This document shows positions 1 through 11,429 of a stretch of DNA of 31,449 nt, piece by piece. This DNA is from Paulinella micropora. Lineage: Eukaryota; Cercozoa; Imbricatea; Euglyphida. Each line of letters starts with the position of its first letter. Position 1 is the first letter of the stretch. The DNA lies in contig BJOX01000042.1 in the NCBI GenBank assembly GCA_009731375.1, forward strand, positions 100,345 to 131,793, given 5' to 3'. Below the pieces are notes generated by a model. It ran no database searches and had not been told where the DNA came from. It saw nothing but the letters and a program-made list of their open reading frames with translations. The position numbers and the translations under genes are program-made.

Positions 1-30
1 CTATACTCAAGGAAATTATACGTACTTCTT

Positions 31-912
<882 letters not shown>

Positions 913-1192
913 NNNNNNNNNNNNNNNNNNNNNNNNNNNNNNNNNNNNNNNNNNNNNNNNNNNNNNNNNNNNNNNNNNNNNNNNNNNNNNNNNNNNNNNN
1001 NNNNNNNNNNNNNNNNNNNNNNNNNNNNNNNNNNNNNNNNNNNNNNNNNNNNNNNNNNNNNNNNNNNNNNNNNNNNNNNNNNNNNNNNNNNNNNNNNNNN
1101 NNNNNNNNNNNNNNNNNNNNNNNNNNNNNNNNNNNNNNNNNNNNNNNNNNNNNNNNNNNNNNNNNNNNNNNNNNNNNNNNNNNNNNNNNNNN
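913..1192. other. Assembly gap (280 N) inside a GA tract
   Basis: The gap is entered directly from a pure GA run, so it is probably an unresolved microsatellite. Confidence 0.98.
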
Positions 1193-1210
1193 GGGGATTG
1201 TATGTCTGTA

Positions 1211-1241
<31 letters not shown>

Positions 1242-1336
1242 AGCAGAACATGTCTTCGATGTGCACATACGACTTACTGCGTAATGTGTGTATGTATGTG
1301 TGAATGGGGGGAAGGGGATTTGTATGTATGGTGTGT

Positions 1337-1374
<38 letters not shown>

Positions 1375-1468
1375 CAGAACATATCTCCCATGTGCACATA
1401 CGACTTACTGCGTAATGTGTGTATGTATGTGTGAGTGGGGGAAAAGGGGATTTGCATGTATGGTGTGT

Positions 1469-1514
<46 letters not shown>

Positions 1515-1543
1515 CACAACATGTCTGCCATGTCCACGTGTTA
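1193..1543. repeat. Minisatellite, about three copies of a 120-130 bp unit
   Basis: Units begin with GGGGAT at 1193, 1314 and 1446. Each has a GT tract of varying length, then AGCAGAACAT or CACAACATG, and the first two share GTGCACATACGACTTACTGC. The third unit diverges and ends near 1543. Length variation lies mainly in the GT core. Confidence 0.85.
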
Positions 1544-1624
1544 GAGATAATAAGATATAGTACGTATAGAGATAATATGATATGGTATGTGTTACAATCT
1601 AATCTCCTAGCAACAAATAATAAC

Positions 1625-1683
<59 letters not shown>

Positions 1684-1710
1684 TAAAAATAAAAATAATA
1701 ATAATAATAA

Positions 1711-1998
1711 TACTATATCTGAGGCGTACTGATGCAGCTAGTGGCATATCCTCAACGGACATAAGCCTCCAATACCCTTGTTCGAGGTCCTCCACCCCCC
1801 CGTGTCAGTCTCTCGCCTGATGATCGGGGCCACCGATGGAGCTCCTGAGGGCAAGACTGCACTAAGCCGAGGTTATTCCGCAGTCCCAGCAACCTCTTGC
1901 AAGACGTCACCGAATGTGCAAGTGCATACACCAAGCGCGGTTGCTAGAGCTGCCTCGAAACCCCACCCATAACAATCTGGTGTCTGCTGGGTCCTGGG
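1711..1998. repeat. Dispersed repeat family A, copy 1
   Basis: A ~288-bp block from TACTATATCTGAGGCGTACT to GTGTCTGCTGGGTCCTGGG is nearly identical to 2379-2667. It follows an AAT tract (1618-1710), and its unique continuation runs to 2124, where AAT repeats resume. The reverse strand has a short open frame, which suggests the end of a retroelement coding region followed by a simple-repeat tail. I do not recognise the family. Confidence 0.75.
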
Positions 1999-2124
1999 CT
2001 ATCAACCAGCATATGCGGAGTTTAAGATCTTTTACGCGCGCAACGACCCTCCTCCCCAGCATCTACCACCAAAGGGTTATGAGTTGGCGTCACAGTTTAA
2101 CGCCTTGAGGCCATTGGGCTGAAT

Positions 2125-2128
2125 AATG

Positions 2129-2168
<40 letters not shown>

Positions 2169-2276
2169 TAATAATAATAATAATAATAATAGTAATAATA
2201 GCGATTTACTGTGTTGTGGGGGCGAACGGATGGTCTTCTCATTATACAAATGACGATGACGATGATGATGATGATG

Positions 2277-2321
<45 letters not shown>

Positions 2322-2378
2322 GTAATAATAATAATAATATAATAATAATAATAGTAATAATAATAATAACAACAGTAA
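2125..2378. repeat. AAT-rich microsatellite with a short GATGAC tract
   Basis: AAT/TAA trinucleotides run over 2125-2200 and again over 2276-2378. They are separated by about 50 bp of unique sequence and a GAT/GAC tract at 2251-2275. Confidence 0.95.
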
Positions 2379-2667
2379 TACTATATCTGAGGCGTACTGA
2401 TGCAGCTAATGGCATATCCTCAACGGACATAAGCCTCCAATACCCTTGTTCGAGGTCCTCCACCCCCCCCGTGTCAGTCTCTCGCCTGATGATCGGGGCC
2501 ACCGATGGAGCTCCTGAGGGCAAGACTGCACTAAGCCGAGGTTATTCCGCAGTCCCAGCAACCTCTTGCAAGACGTCACCGAATGTGCAAGTGCATACAC
2601 CAAGCGCGGTTGCTAGAGCTGCCTCGAAACCCCACCCATAACAATCTGGTGTCTGCTGGGTCCTGGG
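2379..2667. repeat. Dispersed repeat family A, copy 2
   Basis: This is nearly identical to 1711-1998, with one G/A change in GCTARTGGCATATCC and one extra C in the poly-C run. It is followed at once by an AAT tract at 2676-2788. Both copies are bordered by AAT arrays, as expected of elements with simple-repeat tails or of a segmental duplication. Confidence 0.75.
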
Positions 2668-2674
2668 AACAACA

Positions 2675-2710
<36 letters not shown>

Positions 2711-2716
2711 GTCATA

Positions 2717-2786
<70 letters not shown>

Positions 2787-2842
2787 AGTGCTTCTCTGTC
2801 AATGGCTGATGCATTTCTGCACATGCGCCTCCATCGTCTCAC

Positions 2843-3830
2843 NNNNNNNNNNNNNNNNNNNNNNNNNNNNNNNNNNNNNNNNNNNNNNNNNNNNNNNNNN
2901 NNNNNNNNNNNNNNNNNNNNNNNNNNNNNNNNNNNNNNNNNNNNNNNNNNNNNNNNNNNNNNNNNNNNNNNNNNNNNNNNNNNNNNNNNNNNNNNNNNNN
3001 NNNNNNNNNNNNNNNNNNNNNNNNNNNNNNNNNNNNNNNNNNNNNNNNNNNNNNNNNNNNNNNNNNNNNNNNNNNNNNNNNNNNNNNNNNNNNNNNNNNN
3101 NNNNNNNNNNNNNNNNNNNNNNNNNNNNNNNNNNNNNNNNNNNNNNNNNNNNNNNNNNNNNNNNNNNNNNNNNNNNNNNNNNNNNNNNNNNNNNNNNNNN
3201 NNNNNNNNNNNNNNNNNNNNNNNNNNNNNNNNNNNNNNNNNNNNNNNNNNNNNNNNNNNNNNNNNNNNNNNNNNNNNNNNNNNNNNNNNNNNNNNNNNNN
3301 NNNNNNNNNNNNNNNNNNNNNNNNNNNNNNNNNNNNNNNNNNNNNNNNNNNNNNNNNNNNNNNNNNNNNNNNNNNNNNNNNNNNNNNNNNNNNNNNNNNN
3401 NNNNNNNNNNNNNNNNNNNNNNNNNNNNNNNNNNNNNNNNNNNNNNNNNNNNNNNNNNNNNNNNNNNNNNNNNNNNNNNNNNNNNNNNNNNNNNNNNNNN
3501 NNNNNNNNNNNNNNNNNNNNNNNNNNNNNNNNNNNNNNNNNNNNNNNNNNNNNNNNNNNNNNNNNNNNNNNNNNNNNNNNNNNNNNNNNNNNNNNNNNNN
3601 NNNNNNNNNNNNNNNNNNNNNNNNNNNNNNNNNNNNNNNNNNNNNNNNNNNNNNNNNNNNNNNNNNNNNNNNNNNNNNNNNNNNNNNNNNNNNNNNNNNN
3701 NNNNNNNNNNNNNNNNNNNNNNNNNNNNNNNNNNNNNNNNNNNNNNNNNNNNNNNNNNNNNNNNNNNNNNNNNNNNNNNNNNNNNNNNNNNNNNNNNNNN
3801 NNNNNNNNNNNNNNNNNNNNNNNNNNNNNN
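2843..3830. other. Assembly gap (988 N)
   Basis: The gap is left into a GA tract (3831-3893), so at least part of it is unresolved simple repeat. The 55 bp before the gap show no recognisable feature. Confidence 0.98.
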
Positions 3831-4930
<1,100 letters not shown>

Positions 4931-5244
4931 TTGTCCTCCTCAAGACCCCACTCTCCATTTTGCCTTTTTCTTCAAACCCCTTGGAGAAGATTTTGCTCAT
5001 GTCCACCCTTACGAAGATCCTTCGAGCCTCCTCGAAAAGAAGAGTCCAAAATTGCAATCCGGACTATAAGTCACAACCCGGCATTGTCAACCCGGATTCC
5101 ACCCACAGTGTTGACGCCGAGACATACTCTCATTTCGTCCAAGAAGTGCCCCGAAAGAACCAATCGAAAGAAGAAAGCACCTGATTTTGCCATCAACACC
5201 AAGCGTATGGAAAGACATTGAAGAAGAACTCCAATCCGCCCTCC
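4931..5244. other. Unique sequence of about 310 bp, no gene recognised
   Basis: This is moderate-GC sequence between microsatellites. Short open frames exist on the plus strand, but none has a recognisable domain or convincing coding character. It could be part of an exon or a degraded repeat. Confidence 0.5.
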
Positions 5245-5350
5245 CTCTAGCTAGCTTAGCTTGCTTAGCTTAGCTAGCTAGGCTTAGCTAGCTAGCTAGC
5301 TAGCTAGCTAGAGCTAGCTAGAGCTAGCTAGAGCTAGCTAGAGCTAGCTA

Positions 5351-5419
<69 letters not shown>

Positions 5420-5488
5420 GTCTATCTATCCACCTATCTACTTAGACATGATCTGGGGTGGTAGTTCGAAAGTAGATATGTAGGTAGG

Positions 5489-5520
<32 letters not shown>

Positions 5521-5560
5521 CTTAGACCTGATCTGGGGTGCTAGTTCGATACGGACGTTC
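5245..5560. repeat. GCTA and TATC arrays with a duplicated 30-bp motif
   Basis: An AGCT/GCTA array (5249-5350) passes into TATC (5350-5435). A ~30-bp motif, TTAGAC(A/C)TGATCTGGGGTG followed by (G/C)TAGTTCGA, occurs at about 5442 and 5520, on each side of a short GTAG/GATA tract. Confidence 0.85.
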
Positions 5561-5617
5561 TTTTGAGGGCTAGGGGGGCACTACACGCGTGCATACATTA
5601 CATACATGTCATGGTCC

Positions 5618-5810
5618 GTTCTACACCATCCAGATTTTCCGGGTTCTGGGTGTGGAAGTGGCACCACAGGCCAGGCTTTTCAGGAAGCAAACCCAGAAAG
5701 TGGCACCAGAAGCCGGGTTCTGGGTGTGAAAGTGGCACCACAGGCCAGGTTTTTCAGGAAGAAACCCAGAAAGTGGCCCCAGAAACCCGGATCGCTAGGT
5801 GGTGTAGAAC
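5618..5810. mobile_element. MITE-like 193-bp inverted-repeat element
   Basis: The ends are inverted repeats: GTTCTACACCATCC (5618-5631) against the reverse complement of GGTGGTGTAGAAC (5798-5810). Inside, a ~77-bp unit (CCGGGTTCTGGGTGTG through AGTGGCACCAGAAG) is tandemly repeated with few changes, and CCGGGTTCTGG near the left end pairs with CCAGAAACCCGG near the right. No coding capacity and no clear target duplication were found. Confidence 0.55.
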
Positions 5811-5824
5811 GCGCCTGAGATTGC

Positions 5825-6945
5825 ATTAGATTGCATTTGCATTCCATTACGTTACATTACGTTACGTTACGTTACATTACGTTACATTACGTTACATAAC
5901 GATATATTACATTACATTGCATTTAATTAAATTACATTACATTACATTACATTACATTACGATATATTACATTACATTACATTACATTACAATAGATTAC
6001 ATTACATTACATTACATTACATTACATAACGTTACATTACGTTACATTACCTTACATTACCTTACATTACACTACATTACATTACATTGCATTACATTGT
6101 ATTGCATTACATTACATTACATTACATAACATCACATCACGTTACATCACGTTACATCACGTTACATCACGTTGCATTGACATTAACATTACATAACATG
6201 ACATGACATGACATGACATTACATTACATTACATTACATTACGTTACGTTACGTTACGTTACATTACATTACATTCCATTCCATTACATTACATGACATT
6301 ACATGACATTACATGACATTACATGACATGACATGACAGACATGACAGACATGACATGACATGACATGACATTACGTTACGTTACGTTACATTATATTAC
6401 ATTACAATACATTACAATACATTACATTAAATTACATTTCATTTCATTACATAACATTACATAACATTACATTACATTACATTGCATTACGTTTCATTAC
6501 ATTACATTACATTACATTACTTTACATTACGTTACGCTACATTGCATTACATTACGTTACATTACGTTACATTACGTTACGTTACGTTACATTACATTAC
6601 ATTACATTACTTTACATTACATTACATTACGTTACATTACGTTACGTTACATTACATTACATTACATTACATTACATTACATTACACTACATTACACTAC
6701 ATTACACTACATTACATTACATTACATTACATTACATTTCATTACATTACATTACATTACATTGTATTACGTTACGTTACATTACATTACATTACATTAC
6801 ATTACATTACCTTAGATTATATTAGATTAGATTACATGACATTGCATTACATGACATGACATGACATGATATGACATGACATGACATTACATTACGTTAC
6901 GTTACGTTACATTACATTAAATTACATTACATTACATTACATTAT
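5825..6945. repeat. Pentanucleotide (ATTAC-type) satellite, about 1.1 kb
   Basis: The array is built from 5-bp units, mostly CATTA, with regional variants GTTAC, ATGAC, ATCAC, CTTAC and ATTGC. Variants cluster in runs, for example ATGAC near 6200 and 6330 and GTTAC near 6240 and 6560, the pattern expected from local slippage or unequal exchange. The apparent ORFs (HYIT repeats) are not genes. Confidence 0.95.
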
Positions 6946-6977
6946 ATTTATTTATATGCGAGGGTAGGACTGGCTTT

Positions 6978-6978
<1 letters not shown>

Positions 6979-7053
<75 letters not shown>

Positions 7054-7460
7054 TACGTACGTGTACGGGACTTGACGGAGGCTTCTGAGATAGATGAGAT
7101 ATCGACTAATGTCAGAAAAAAGGAGCTTCTGATTTCGTCAACCAAGGAAGTCTGTGAAGTATTGACCCGATGCCCAGCTAAGCCGTGATGTTTGCACGGA
7201 AGGGACTGATACAGGCGATACCAAAGCTCCCTAGTACCAGGCGGGGCCAGGGCTCGTTCCATAAGCGCCCCTTGCAGAACGAGCTCCCACCTCCATTACA
7301 GAGGACCCAGTAAGCAGATGGAGTTTCGAGACTGTTCGACAGTCTAGTATAAACCGACAGAGCACTGTGGGTTTTATTCCGGGCTCAACAAGCGAGAAAG
7401 GGCACCCTGAGGGAACAGGATTGTGCTTCCCGTCGCTATTTCGGCATGTGACTCATAGGC

Positions 7461-7499
<39 letters not shown>

Positions 7500-7514
7500 C
7501 AGATAGATAGATAA

Positions 7515-7573
<59 letters not shown>

Positions 7574-7721
7574 TACGTACGTGTACGGGACTTGACGGAG
7601 GCTTCTGAGATAGATATATAGATATATAGATAGATAGATAGATATATAGATAGATAGATAGATAGATATATAGATAGATAGATAGATATATAGATATATA
7701 GATATATAGATAGATAGATAT

Positions 7722-7780
<59 letters not shown>

Positions 7781-8013
7781 TACGTACGTGTACGGGACTT
7801 GACGGAGGCTTCTGATCGTCGTGATCCTATTAGATAGATAGATAGATAGATAGATATATAGATAGATAGATAAAACGATGGATGGATGAATGGATGGATG
7901 GATGGATGGATGGGTGGATGGATAGATAGATAAATAGATGGATGGATGGATGGATGGATGGATAGATGGATAGATAGATAGATGGATGGATGGATGGATG
8001 GATGGATAGATAA

Positions 8014-8061
<48 letters not shown>

Positions 8062-8253
8062 GTAGGTATGTAGGTAGGTACGTAGATAGGTATGTAGGTA
8101 GGTAGGTAGGTAGGTCGGTAGGTAGGAAGGTAGGTAGGTAGGTAGGAAGGTAGGTAGGTAGGTAGGTAGGTAGGTAGGAAGGAAGGTAGGTAGGAAGGTA
8201 GGTAGGAAGGTAGATAGATAGATAGTTAGATAGATAGATAGATAGATAGATAT

Positions 8254-8312
<59 letters not shown>

Positions 8313-8390
8313 TGTTTTGTCTATCAGCTCTGTATATTCGACATAGGCATCCATTCCACCCTCCCCGCCAGTTGGCGACTGGGTAGCTGC

Positions 8391-8456
<66 letters not shown>

Positions 8457-8484
8457 CAGGGAGAGACAGACAGACAGACAGACG

Positions 8485-8531
<47 letters not shown>

Positions 8532-8625
8532 ATGAAAGAAAGAAAAAAAGAAAAAAAGAAAAAAGAAAGAAGGAAAGAGATAGATAGATAGATAGATAGA
8601 TAGACAGACAGATAGACAGATAGAC

Positions 8626-8669
<44 letters not shown>

Positions 8670-8733
8670 TAGATAGATAGATAGATAGATAGAAAGATAG
8701 ATAGATAGATAGATGGATGATAGATAGATAGAT
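6979..8733. repeat. GATA, GTAG, GGAT, GAAA and GA arrays with a tripled 35-bp spacer
   Basis: Mostly tetranucleotide tracts: GATA (6979-7052, 7459-7572, 7615-7780), GGAT (7875-8010), GTAG (8059-8210), GA (8394-8452), GAAA (8485-8578) and GATA (8579-8733). A 35-bp spacer starting TACGTACGTGTACGGGACTT occurs three times, at 7054, 7574 and 7781. Family B copy 1 is embedded at 7093-7460. No gene is supported. Confidence 0.9.
7093..7460. repeat. Dispersed repeat family B, copy 1
   Basis: A ~368-bp unit from GATGAGATATCGACTAATG to CGGCATGTGACTCATAGGC. It is nearly identical to 8735-9106 apart from a 4-bp GGTA indel and point changes. It is flanked by GATA arrays. No family is recognised; a SINE-like or retroelement-end repeat is possible. 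Confidence 0.75.
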
Positions 8734-8734
8734 A

Positions 8735-9106
8735 GATGAGATATCGACTAATGTCAGAAAAAAGGAGCTTCTGATTTCGTCAACCAAGGAAGTCTGTGGG
8801 TAAAGTATTAACCCGATGCCCAGCTAAGCCGTGATGTTTGCACGGAAGGGACTGATACAGGCGATACCAAACCTCCCTAGTACCAGGCGGGGCCAGGGCT
8901 CGTTCCATAAGCGCCCCTTGCAGAACGAGCTCCCACCTCCATTACAGAGGACCCAGTAAGCAGATGGAGTTTCGAGACTGTTCGACAGTCTAGTATAAAC
9001 CGACAGAGCACTGTGGGTTTTATTCCGGGCTCAACAAGCGAGAAAGGGCACCCTGAGGGAACAGGATTGTGCTTCCCGTCGCTATTTCGGCATGTGACTT
9101 ATAGGC
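8735..9106. repeat. Dispersed repeat family B, copy 2
   Basis: This is a full-length copy matching 7093-7460. It is followed by ~175 bp of sequence unique in this window (9107-9280) that contains no recognisable gene. Confidence 0.75.
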
Positions 9107-9280
9107 GTATGGCTAGGCACACATAAGGCACCCCACCACGGGCCCAGCACACCCACACCATCCCCTAATTCTCTGTCTGTCGACAGATGGCACCCATTTC
9201 AAAAAACCAAGCCCAAGGGAGGGTCAGTGACACCTCAAGTGGCCTTGGTTCACTCCGTGGAGTAAGTGATGAGATCAACT

Positions 9281-9442
9281 GATGAGATATCGACTAATGT
9301 CAGAAAAAAGGAGCTTCTGATTTCGTCAACCAAGGAAGTCTGTGGGTAAAGTATTAACCCGATGCCCAGCTAAGCCGTGATGTTTGCACGGAAGGGACTG
9401 ATACAGGCGATACCAAACCTCCCTAGTACCAGGCGGGGCCAG
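9281..9442. repeat. Dispersed repeat family B, truncated copy 3
   Basis: The first ~162 bp of the family B unit are present, ending at AGGCGGGGCCAG, where a GATA tract begins abruptly. It carries the GGTA variant of copy 2, so it is closer to copy 2 than to copy 1. Confidence 0.75.
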
Positions 9443-9500
<58 letters not shown>

Positions 9501-9560
9501 GTAGATAGATAGATGGATGGATGCATAGATGGATGAATGGATGGATGGATGGATGGATAA

Positions 9561-9597
<37 letters not shown>

Positions 9598-9941
9598 AAG
9601 ATAGATAGATAGATAGATATGGATAGGTAGATAGGTAGGTAGGTAGAGAATTACCTCTCTGTCGTGTAATGGGGAGGAAGGTCTATTCTTTTCTTCGATT
9701 ACAGGAGAGAAGAAGCAACCGTACAGCTCGTTAACTTGCTTGTACAACATTTTCTACGCGGGAGAGAGAGNNNNNNNNNNNNNNNNNNNNNNNNNNNNNN
9801 NNNNNNNNNNNNNNNNNNNNNNNNNNNNNNNNNNNNNNNNNNNNNNNNNNNNNNNNNNNNNNNNNNNNNNNNNNNNNNNNNNNNNNNNNNNNNNNNNNNN
9901 NNNNNNNGAGAGGGAGAGGAAGGGGGGGGGGGGGGGGGGGG

Positions 9942-10012
<71 letters not shown>

Positions 10013-10036
10013 AGAGAGAGCGAGAGGGAGAGAGAG
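9443..10036. repeat. GATA/GGAT tracts, gap of 137 N, then G and GA tracts
   Basis: GATA and GGAT repeats run over 9443-9644, with ~115 bp of unique sequence after them. GA leads into the N gap at 9771-9907, followed by a G run (about 9924-9944) and GA to about 10,036. Confidence 0.9.
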
Positions 10037-10040
10037 GGGG

Positions 10041-10163
10041 GGTGGCCTGCACTTCTTCATCCGCTTTCTTCCCGACGGCTGGTGTTTCGACCTTGAGATC
10101 TACCTTGATGCGCTTGGATGGTGGCTCCATCGAGTCGGCGCTGTCAGGAGGCTTCTCACTCAT
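10041..10163 (-). CDS. Possible host first exon, Pro/Glu/Lys-rich N-terminus with a basic motif
   Basis: On the minus strand an ATG at 10,163-10,161 opens a ~40-codon stretch of mixed composition, rich in Pro, Glu, Asp and Lys. It includes PPSKRIKV, which resembles a monopartite nuclear localisation signal. The frame then runs into the GA/CT microsatellite and the gap, so the rest cannot be followed. The start lies just after TTGTAGG, which could equally be a splice acceptor. No domain is recognised. It is separate from the Polinton element and is probably part of a host gene. Confidence 0.35.
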
Positions 10164-10325
10164 CCCTACAAGTCGAATGAAATTTTGTACATACATATAA
10201 TTCCAATGCACGATGATGTTCATTCGGTCGAAGGGCAAGGCAGTTTATAGCAACAAAACACTACAGTACTCACTACAACGCACTAAAGAAAGCGTCACCA
10301 AGAAAGCAGTACGTCTGTTGTTTAG

Positions 10326-10626
10326 GGGTCAATCTTGTATGTCCTCACGGCAGACTGCTTCCGTTCTGCTGTGCACTCTGCACCTTTTTTATCCTCGAAT
10401 TTGATCACAAAATACGTCGAAAAATCAAAAAGGAAAAGAGAACATAGCAGGTGATAAAAAGAGAAAGGAAATATTTTGCAATAAACCTCACTACATCGGA
10501 TACCCTTGGTATCAAATTTGGTTGCTTTTTCACCAGGACCACCCCCCGCCAAAGAATTTGTTGGGGAAGTGGTAGAATAGCTTTTAGGCAACTGGTGGAG
10601 TCAGGCCGCAACAGTCTCGCCACCAA
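10326..10626 (-). CDS. Possible 3' exons of a host gene next to the element
   Basis: Two minus-strand stretches have plausible protein character. One is the end of a frame closing at the TAG/TAA triplets near 10,326 (ending KQSAVRTYKIDP). The other, about 10,500-10,626, contains RGVVLVKKQPNLIPRVSDVV. They are separated by an A/T-rich stretch that could be an intron. No family is recognised. If real, the Polinton inserted just upstream of, or within, this gene. This is inference from composition only. Confidence 0.25.
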
Positions 10627-10684
10627 ACCCTCTTTTTCAAGGCTCTGGTGGCGCGAAAAACTAGAGAGTTTGTTGCTCTTTCTT

Positions 10685-10690
10685 CCTGTG
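10685..10690. repeat. Polinton target-site duplication, left copy (CCTGTG)
   Basis: CCTGTG lies directly outside the left terminal inverted repeat and is repeated exactly at 30,169-30,174, outside the right one. Six base pairs is the duplication length typical of Polinton/Maverick integration. Confidence 0.93.
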
Positions 10691-10829
10691 AGTAGATGAT
10701 AACCCAGAACTCGTCATGAATTTTTGCAAATCACGACTTCGTCTGGGTTGTCGCACCCTCTCCTGTTGATAGTAGATACGAAGAAACAACAACAACCAAA
10801 TAGCATTCTAGATCTATAGCACACTACAA
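10691..10829 (+). repeat. Left terminal inverted repeat of the Polinton
   Basis: 139 bp that match the reverse complement of 30,029-30,168. The two are near-identical from AGTAGATGATAACCCAGAAC inward. The right copy has 7 extra bp (TAATATT or equivalent) after GCAAAT, and similarity breaks into short matches near AGCACACTACAA. High identity between the two ends suggests fairly recent insertion or end homogenisation. Confidence 0.95.
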
Positions 10830-10859
10830 GAAAACATATATACATCATAAAAGAAAAAT

Positions 10860-10877
10860 TTTCGTTTTATATAGATG
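10860..10877 (+). promoter_or_regulatory. TATA-like motif at the start codon, element-wide pattern
   Basis: TTTTATATAG sits directly before ATG 10,875. Similar TATA-type motifs lie within about 20 bp upstream of the starts at 14,200, 14,539, 14,858, 19,599, 19,916, 26,697 and 27,445 on the plus strand. They are also found before 21,990, 22,405, 26,641 and 27,435 on the minus strand. Such close spacing implies very short leaders if these are core promoters. The role is inferred. Confidence 0.5.
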
Positions 10878-11120
10878 GACGATAAACACCAAATTAGAAA
10901 GCAGAAGAGAAACGAATACTTAAAAGAAAGAATGAAAAATAAATATACATGTGTCTGCGGGAAAACGATAGGAATATACAGCAAATACACACACGAAAAA
11001 ACTCAGTTTCATAGAGATTTCTTTGCAGAGAAAGAAGAAATTATGTTAAGCTGTCATAAAGTAATTCATATAGCATATAGAAATGATGACATTGAAAGAT
11101 ATTACGAAAATAAAAAATGA
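10875..11120 (+). CDS. Small zinc-finger-like protein (81 aa)
   Basis: First gene inside the left terminal repeat. The N-terminal third is strongly basic. Residues about 24-50 contain YTCVCGKTIG, then H and H in the HEKTQFH context, a CxC...HxxxxxH arrangement that could bind one zinc ion. Short proteins with one such finger are common in large-virus and Polinton-like genomes, where their role is not known. The start is placed at the ATG after TTTTATATAG. The stop at 11,118-11,120 lies ~40 bp before the piggyBac insertion, so the gene appears intact. Confidence 0.65.
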   Translation: MDDKHQIRKQKRNEYLKERMKNKYTCVCGKTIGIYSKYTHEKTQFHRDFFAEKEEIMLSCHKVIHIAYRNDDIERYYENKK

Positions 11121-11173
11121 TATTTGTTTCTGTTTCTTTCAGAAACATCAACAACATTGTTTATGTGCCTGGC

Positions 11174-11209
11174 GTTGCCATGTGGCAACATTTGTTGCCA
11201 TGTGGCAAC
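11174..11209. repeat. Two copies of a 16-bp palindrome at the left end of the piggyBac-like element
   Basis: GTTGCCATGTGGCAAC occurs at 11,174-11,189 and 11,194-11,209, 4 bp apart. Related copies GTTGCCACGTGGCAAC (13,854-13,869) and GTTGCCACATGGCA (14,043-14,056) lie at the other end. Clusters of a palindrome restricted to both ends suggest transposase binding sites. Confidence 0.65.
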
Positions 11210-11429
11210 AATTTTTCAGTACTAATTTTTGAAAAATTCTCACGACTAAACCGTGGCTGTTTTCATGAATAAAACGCTAGAAAACTGTTGGAAAAGTCCC
11301 TAACAAGCGCGTCGTAAAATTTCTCGACAAAACTTTTAGTTGAAGTTTTTTTTTTCTATTGAAGGGTGACCACTCCCAGTGCACTTTTTCCACATAAATT
11401 CACCACATAATGAATTTTTTTTGAAAAAG

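Noticed and set aside
5441-5550. GTTCGA-containing motifs that recall a tRNA or SINE B box
   Set aside because: No cloverleaf or A box could be found around them.
7453-8787. 444-aa minus-strand frame rich in YLSI and YLPT
   Set aside because: Translation of GATA/GTAG arrays and of part of repeat family B.
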